Assembly: GCF_038069945.1 (NCBI RefSeq) | Contig: NZ_JBBPEV010000001.1 | Coordinates: 1,674,001-1,738,000 of the forward strand | From: Aquabacterium sp. A3 | GTDB lineage: Bacteria > Pseudomonadota > Gammaproteobacteria > Burkholderiales > Burkholderiaceae_C | DNA: 64,000 nucleotides | Direction: 5' to 3' | Shown here: positions 59,901 to 64,000 of the stretch, in pieces | Layout: each line of letters starts with the position of its first letter | Position numbering within the stretch: the stretch's first letter is position 1 | Made by a program: the position numbers and the translations under genes | Notes under the pieces: generated by a model | The model's database searches: none | Told to the model about the DNA's origin: nothing | What the model saw: the letters and a program-made list of their open reading frames with translations, nothing else

Positions 59901-62900
59901 TCGCCCTCCAGGCGAACTTGTGGCCCGTCGCCCAGCACGGTGGTGCCGGCGTCCAGCATGAAGCTGTCGGCCACGCTGGCCGTGGTGGCCCCACCGCTGC
60001 TGAAGCCGGTCAGCGTCAGGCCCTTGCCTGCCGCCAGGGCCACGTTCACGCCGTCGCGCACGCTGAAGCCGAACAGGCCCGGCTGTTGTGCATCGGCCTG
60101 CGCCGCATTCAGTTGAAGCAGCGCGGCACCGTCGGCCGCCGCGGCGCCGAAACGCCCCGCCGGCAGCTTGACCATCAATTCGCTGGCCACGATGCCCAGG
60201 GCGCCGTCACGGGCCAACAGGTCGCCGTTGGCCACGGTGAAGTGGGCGCGATCGGCCGCGGTGATCTCGTCAAACAGCACATCGCCAGCGTCGGCCCGCT
60301 CGATGCGGATCTCGCCGTTGGAGGCCCGCACCTGCTCCAGCACCACGTCGGCATTCGCCTGGGTGCTGCCCACCAGCACCGCCCGGTTGCCCTGAGCGGG
60401 GTCGAAGGTGCCGATGCTGCCGCGGCCGGCATTGAGGATCATGCCGGTGCCCGCCGTGAAGGTGGTGCCCAGACCTGTGCGCAGGATGCCGTCTTCGGCG
60501 GTGAATCGAACCTGACCCGTGCGGGCCTTGACCGAGTCCACCTTGGCCTGACCCCGCGCGCTGATGATGGCATCGACGCCCGCGTCCACCGTGAGCGACT
60601 CGGAGGCCGAGACGATCACCGGACGGTTCTGGCGCGCGATGAACGAGACGGGCTTGCCGTTGGCATCCTTCACCACCGTCAGGTCGTTGGCCGAGGTGGC
60701 CTGTAGCAGGGCTTGCAGCTCGGTGCTGGTGAGCTGGCGGCTGCTGCCGTCCGTGTTGTAGAGCTGGATGTCCAGGTCCTGCACATAGCGGCCCACCGAG
60801 GTGTTGGCCCCCGTCGTCAGCGTGACCTTGCGGCCACTGATGTTGGTGTAAGTGGGCAGCGGGGTTTCGGTGCCCGTGCGGTTGAGTGCCGCCGAGCGGA
60901 TCTGGTTGGTCAGCAGCTCGACCCCCCAGTACGCGCCGCGCACCAGCTGGTCTCGCAGGTCTGCATTGGCGGTGCTCATGTCATAGGTGAACCCGCTGTC
61001 ATAAGCCTGGAAGGCGCTTTGCTGTTGCCAGCCCTGGCCGCCATAGGCCTCACTGAAGCGACTGCTCAGGGTGCTGTACAGACCACTGACGTAGCCCTGC
61101 ACCTCGGCGTTGCTGAGCGCGGCGTCGCTGGGCAGCCCCTGCGCGCTGCGAGCGCGGTTGCGCCACAGGTCCACGATGAAGTCGCGCACCTGCTGGTCGC
61201 TGGGGGTGCTGGCCAGGTTCAGGGCCTGGCGCGTGCGGTCACGCCACTCGTTGGTGACCTTGCCCACCGTGAACTGCCCGGAGGCGTCCACCGTACCGGC
61301 GTCCATCAGGGCCCACCAGGTCTGGTAATCGGTGCGCACCCGTTGCTGGTAGGGGTCGACGGTCTGTGTCTGTGCGTCGGCCAGGGCCTCGGCCTGGTCG
61401 GTCATCTTCAGACGCTCGCTCCACAAGGCCTGGATCTGTTCTTCCGAACGGATGTCGGTGGGCTGCTCTTCACGGGCGTCGCGCATGCCGGTGGCCGAGC
61501 TGATGACCACATCCCCTTCGGACGTATTGACCTCGTTGATGCGCAGCACCTCACCACGGTTGTCGATGCGGATGTCCCCGCGCGCCTTGGCCGACAGGAT
61601 GCCGCCTCGGTAGTTCAGCGACTGGGTGGGGCTGTCGCCCGTGATCGAGCCATTGGTGGAGACCAGGTCCACCACCTTGCCGAACACCTCGCCATCGTTG
61701 ATGGTGGACAGGTTGCCGGCCGCATGCAGCCAGGTGGTGCCTTGGGAGCTCAGGCGCTCGGTGCGCACCGGGCCCACGGCATCAAGGAACAGCGAGCCAT
61801 TGCTGACCTCGGCGAACAGATTGCCCAGGGGCTTGCCCTGTGCATCCACCGCCATGTCGATGCGCAAGGGCTTGCGCAGACCACTCAGGTCGGGCGCAGC
61901 GCCCACGTCCAGGATGCTGGAGATGCGCAGGTTGCGCGCCGCGATGGTCGGATCAACCTCGGTGCCCTGGCGGATGCCCCGGCCCTGGTCGGTGAGGATG
62001 GTGTCGCCGGTGCGGTTGATCAAGGACCCGTCCAGCGTGATGCCCCCCTTGGAGAACACATTGATGTAGCCTTGTGAGGCCCCCACGGCGCGGATGGGTA
62101 CCGGGGTGTCGGCCTTGACCGAGATGCTCTGCGTGGCCCGGATGGAGGTGGGCAGATAGAAGGTGCGCTCGGCCGCGCCGTTGTACGAGTACGTGACCCG
62201 TGCACCGTATCGGTTCAGCTCGGTGGTGTCGGTGGACAAACGCAAGGTGGTGCCCGCATCACCCGGGTTGACCGACACCGAGTAGTTCTGGTTGTTCGTC
62301 CAGCCGCTGGTGAAGCCCCAATCGGTGGCGCGGTAATCCCACCACATGTTGCTGTTGGCCACCGGGTTGTACACGGTGCGACCGATGGTGGCCGTGCGCG
62401 TCCAGTTCAGGCGCGCGCCCGCGATGGGGTCATAGGCCAGGTTGGGGGCCAGGCCCAGGTAGGTGCCCGACAGGTTGGCGTACCCCGCGCGCAGATCGGC
62501 CCCATAAGACTGGTAACGCGTGAAGCCCTGATTGGCGCCCGCCACCGGGTCGTACACGTACCAGGTGGTCAGGGCGCGGCCCTGTCCGTCACGCTTGAGC
62601 TTGTCGGTGATGCGCAGCTCGCTCTTGCCCAGCTCACCCGTGTTGATGCTGCCCAGCGACAGGTTGAAGCCGCTGTTGTTGCGGATGTCGAACTGTGGCG
62701 CCCCGCTGTTGAGCTGGATCAGCCCGTTGGTGGCGCCGCTGCCGTCCAGGCGGCTGGAGTTGATGATCTGGCCCGACAAGTAGATGCGGCCACCGTTGCC
62801 CCCCGTCATGGAGCGCGTGACCAGTTGCCGGCTGGCGGCGTCGAACCAGATGGGCACAGCACGGTCACCGGCCTTCACCTGCGCCACGCCGTTGCCCATC

Positions 62901-64000
62901 GTGTCCAGGCGGTACAGCCCCGTGACCGGATCACGGAACTGCGACAGGCCGGAGCGCGCCACACAGGTCGGGTCCAGCAGGCAGTCCAGCACCGTGACGG
63001 TGCTGCCCGCCACGTTGATGCTGGCCGTGTTGCTGACCGTGACCGAGCTGCTGCCCGACACGCCCGAGCTGATGCGTCCGTTCAGGTCGAGGATGGAGGC
63101 GTTGATCTGCAGCAGCTGCCCGCCATTGAGGCCGGTGGGCACGGTGGGGTTGCTGGCGTTGGAGCCCGCGTACAGGCTGCTGCTGGATGCCGTGGGCGAC
63201 AACAGGGTGTGCTGGGCAAACAGATAGCGGTTCTTGTACCAGCGCAGGTAATCCGGCGAGCTCTTGCCAAAATCGCCCGCGATCTGGCCGAAGTTGTCGC
63301 CGCTGTTGACGTACGACCACACCACCTGGTCGTTGTGGATGCCATTGCCCAGCTTGCTGTCATACAGGTAGGGATCGCCCACCGAGGACAACACGGTCGA
63401 CAGCTCTTGCGTGCTGTTGGGCGCGCGGCCCACCAGCTGGATGAAGCGCTCGCGCGCGGCCAGCAAGGCGATCTGCACCGGGACCATGTCCGACTGCCAG
63501 GGCGACAGCCTGGACAAGGCACCGATCGCGCCTTGCCATGCAAACGCCGGGTCACCGCCCGTGAAGTACGGCGCGTCTGGCGTGCCCAGAGAGATCGCCC
63601 CGTTGGGCGCGTCCTGGTAGAGCTCGGCCGCGCTGATGGCCGAGGTGATGGCGATGTCGCCACCGTCGGTCTGCACGGCCACACGACCTTGCAGGTTGGA
63701 CACCTGGCTGATCTCGCCATTGAGCAAACGACCCGGCACGAAGAACAGCGTGCCACTCTTGTCACCCAAGGGGCTCAGGTAGTTGGCCTTGACGTTGATC
63801 AGCGGCTGGCGGTCGGTGTTGTACTCTTGAACGCGCACCGACAGCTGGTTGGCCAACTGGCCACGGGCAAAGTCGACGTGCCCGCCCGACGGCTCGTCAG
63901 GGATGTACAGGTTGTTGATGAACAGGTGGTTGTTGCCCGCGTTCTGGACATCGATCTTGGCGCCGCCCGAGGCGCGCAGCAAGCCACTGCCGGTGATGAC
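56909..64000 (-). CDS. Giant filamentous-haemagglutinin-like exoprotein (5' end beyond window)
   Basis: The last 2363 codons of a very large surface or secreted protein; the start lies right of the window and the frame is open to the edge. The sequence is beta-helix-like, rich in Gly, Ala, Asn, Ser, Val and Leu, with many short strand-turn repeats (GGALSV, AGGDLSI, RSGRVTLDVGQ), as in FHA and LktA-type adhesins. Residues about 1000-1200 from the edge contain a charged insert (ALADAQTQTVDPYQQRVRT). Three near-identical 116-residue repeats follow. The C-terminus has a non-repetitive domain (PVFIGNYTFERDPEP) and an acidic tail (EEEDEPLIEVQTSSL). The signal and secretion domain and any TpsB partner are not visible, so the export route (two-partner or T2SS) is unknown. 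Confidence 0.8.
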   Translation of the reverse strand, partial: VITGSGLLRASGGAKIDVQNAGNNHLFINNLYIPDEPSGGHVDFARGQLANQLSVRVQEYNTDRQPLINVKANYLSPLGDKSGTLFFVPGRLLNGEISQVSNLQGRVAVQTDGGDIAITSAISAAELYQDAPNGAISLGTPDAPYFTGGDPAFAWQGAIGALSRLSPWQSDMVPVQIALLAARERFIQLVGRAPNSTQELSTVLSSVGDPYLYDSKLGNGIHNDQVVWSYVNSGDNFGQIAGDFGKSSPDYLRWYKNRYLFAQHTLLSPTASSSSLYAGSNASNPTVPTGLNGGQLLQINASILDLNGRISSGVSGSSSVTVSNTASINVAGSTVTVLDCLLDPTCVARSGLSQFRDPVTGLYRLDTMGNGVAQVKAGDRAVPIWFDAASRQLVTRSMTGGNGGRIYLSGQIINSSRLDGSGATNGLIQLNSGAPQFDIRNNSGFNLSLGSINTGELGKSELRITDKLKRDGQGRALTTWYVYDPVAGANQGFTRYQSYGADLRAGYANLSGTYLGLAPNLAYDPIAGARLNWTRTATIGRTVYNPVANSNMWWDYRATDWGFTSGWTNNQNYSVSVNPGDAGTTLRLSTDTTELNRYGARVTYSYNGAAERTFYLPTSIRATQSISVKADTPVPIRAVGASQGYINVFSKGGITLDGSLINRTGDTILTDQGRGIRQGTEVDPTIAARNLRISSILDVGAAPDLSGLRKPLRIDMAVDAQGKPLGNLFAEVSNGSLFLDAVGPVRTERLSSQGTTWLHAAGNLSTINDGEVFGKVVDLVSTNGSITGDSPTQSLNYRGGILSAKARGDIRIDNRGEVLRINEVNTSEGDVVISSATGMRDAREEQPTDIRSEEQIQALWSERLKMTDQAEALADAQTQTVDPYQQRVRTDYQTWWALMDAGTVDASGQFTVGKVTNEWRDRTRQALNLASTPSDQQVRDFIVDLWRNRARSAQGLPSDAALSNAEVQGYVSGLYSTLSSRFSEAYGGQGWQQQSAFQAYDSGFTYDMSTANADLRDQLVRGAYWGVELLTNQIRSAALNRTGTETPLPTYTNISGRKVTLTTGANTSVGRYVQDLDIQLYNTDGSSRQLTSTELQALLQATSANDLTVVKDANGKPVSFIARQNRPVIVSASESLTVDAGVDAIISARGQAKVDSVKARTGQVRFTAEDGILRTGLGTTFTAGTGMILNAGRGSIGTFDPAQGNRAVLVGSTQANADVVLEQVRASNGEIRIERADAGDVLFDEITAADRAHFTVANGDLLARDGALGIVASELMVKLPAGRFGAAAADGAALLQLNAAQADAQQPGLFGFSVRDGVNVALAAGKGLTLTGFSSGGATTASVADSFMLDAGTTVLGDGPQVRLEGELITTRDARVAGDSRFMVGAGRLQSRSGRVTLDVGQYTSGGTAAAELQAAESVILKASEGDVRVGNVSAKHIALDAPVGRILAAQADGNRLTATDLVDLNGGGAGLGIGESSDKPVTVDAPRVAASSAAGNVYLRLLGDDVTAERLNAPGGVLNVAAANNLRVRSDVLARSIQLQAAGLLDSTGVAIRATLADGDLSLVGGRVLADRVLHDNGSVVIQGTQGVNVTGQLLAGTDALITSDEGDVTLMAAQTGGQFKAVAGGDLLVTALEAGANAELLAGGALSVTQAQSGQNMLLQGVGPVQADTLQAGGALEVRSTEGDVALGQTTSVDDTTVLAAQHLVFDAIESTAGSAQLQAGAQLTGGSLKTAQNAQATAGGDLSITTLQAGGNAVLMAGGALSVTQAQSGQNMLLQGVGPVQADTLQAGGALEVRSTEGDVTLGQTTSVDDTTVLAAQHLVFDAIESTAGSAQLQAGAQLTGGSLKTAQNAQATAGGDLSITTLQAGGNAVLMAGGALSVTQAQSGQNMLLQGVGPVQADTLQAGGALEVRSTEGDVTLGQTTSVDDTTVLAAQHLVFDAIESTAGSAQLQAGAQLTGGSLKTAQNAQATAGGDLSITALQAGGNAALMAGGDVSVTTLTVAGHTDASAGGDMSGDTWRLGQGLTASMRDGQFGTLIADDGDIVLDARRDLSLGVVRVLSADHGLRASAGRDIRGQDIRSAGFVDMYAGNTLSVVELEAPRVRLESLGAMTLDVLRADRAELLSATELLLKQGRIGSALGMYSPRITASVQHTRSNAPMAFRIGGYGSNPLIDQADITVSSAQPLSIPSFDITNGIFRLNVPFYRFEGMLVGEVVNVISGDVHTLIDNLVPRLPGNGVDLTLYDPGRRFMLMQQPTGMYTTAYAVAGRVALPVFIGNYTFERDPEPLNASGTTVITVNTLLPTYPADLGFSRQIQLADNLRVDDRFDVALDKALSQPTAAGPAVETEEEDEPLIEVQTSSL
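58026..59069 (-). repeat. Three 348-bp in-frame tandem repeats in the exoprotein gene
   Basis: Copies at 58026-58373, 58374-58721 and 58722-59069 are nearly identical at the nucleotide level and encode 116 residues each, including GGNAVLMAGGALSVTQAQSG, VQADTLQAGGALEVRSTEGD and TTVLAAQHLVFDAIESTAGS. Only a few base differences are seen between copies, and more diverged half-copies flank both ends. The identity and phase (348 = 3 x 116) suggest recent duplication or gene conversion. Confidence 0.92.

Noticed and set aside
57326..60706. Plus-strand open frame of over 1100 codons opposite the exoprotein
   Set aside because: His/Gln/Arg/Gly-rich shadow of the repetitive minus-strand gene; its apparent repeats simply mirror the 348-bp repeats.

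Overview
The window is high-GC chromosomal DNA of a Gram-negative betaproteobacterium, most likely Burkholderiales (Comamonadaceae/Sphaerotilaceae-like). Pointers are the atpIBEFHAGDC order, gatCAB divergent from mreBCD-mrdA-rodA, a Coq7-type ubiquinone hydroxylase, a PEP-CTERM protein, a short PDZ-less GspC divergent from gspGHIJKLMND, and several genes whose -10 box lies 6-7 nt before the ATG. I saw no rRNA, tRNA, IS element, prophage or CRISPR array. Almost every base is coding, and most long ORFs in other frames are GC-driven shadows of real genes.

Layout. (1) 1-8612: type II secretion operon on the minus strand (gspG to gspN, then gspD, which runs off the left edge), with gspC divergent. 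(2) 8638-11528: ilvA and an MpaB/latex-clearing-protein-like putative haem oxygenase. (3) 11688-19296: the complete F1Fo ATP synthase operon with promoter, leader hairpin, internal hairpins and a strong terminator. (4) 19571-27423: a compact seven-gene plus-strand cluster holding a GNAT-like protein, a GH3-family acyl-adenylating/amide synthetase, a second GNAT, an HlyD-type lipoprotein, an ABC ATPase, an ABC-2 permease and a CapA-like metallophosphoesterase. This is the best candidate here for an undescribed system, perhaps making and exporting an acyl-amide or conjugated small molecule. (5) 27598-30554: a periplasmic Cache protein, a chemoreceptor and a START-domain protein. (6) 30609-38617: hemE, a DMT permease, rlpA, a PcaC-PcaD-like fusion, a PEP-CTERM protein, rep and an OsmC-family protein. 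(7) 38639-45182: coq7 and the rod-shape operon mreB-mreC-mreD-mrdA-rodA. (8) 45482-48781: gatCAB. (9) 48797-56881: housekeeping and small genes (DUF4124, pyrE, exonuclease III, YqhA, diguanylate cyclase, K+/H+ antiporter, YegP-like, MAPEG, Ada-like, MBL-fold). (10) 56909-64000: the 3' 7.1 kb of a giant filamentous-haemagglutinin-like exoprotein with three near-identical 348-bp tandem repeats, truncated at the right edge.

The T2SS, the exoprotein, the PEP-CTERM protein, the ABC exporter cluster and the envelope operons make this a stretch rich in cell-surface and export functions, mixed with core energy, haem, pyrimidine and translation genes. Product names rest on motifs and length seen by eye; no database search was possible.
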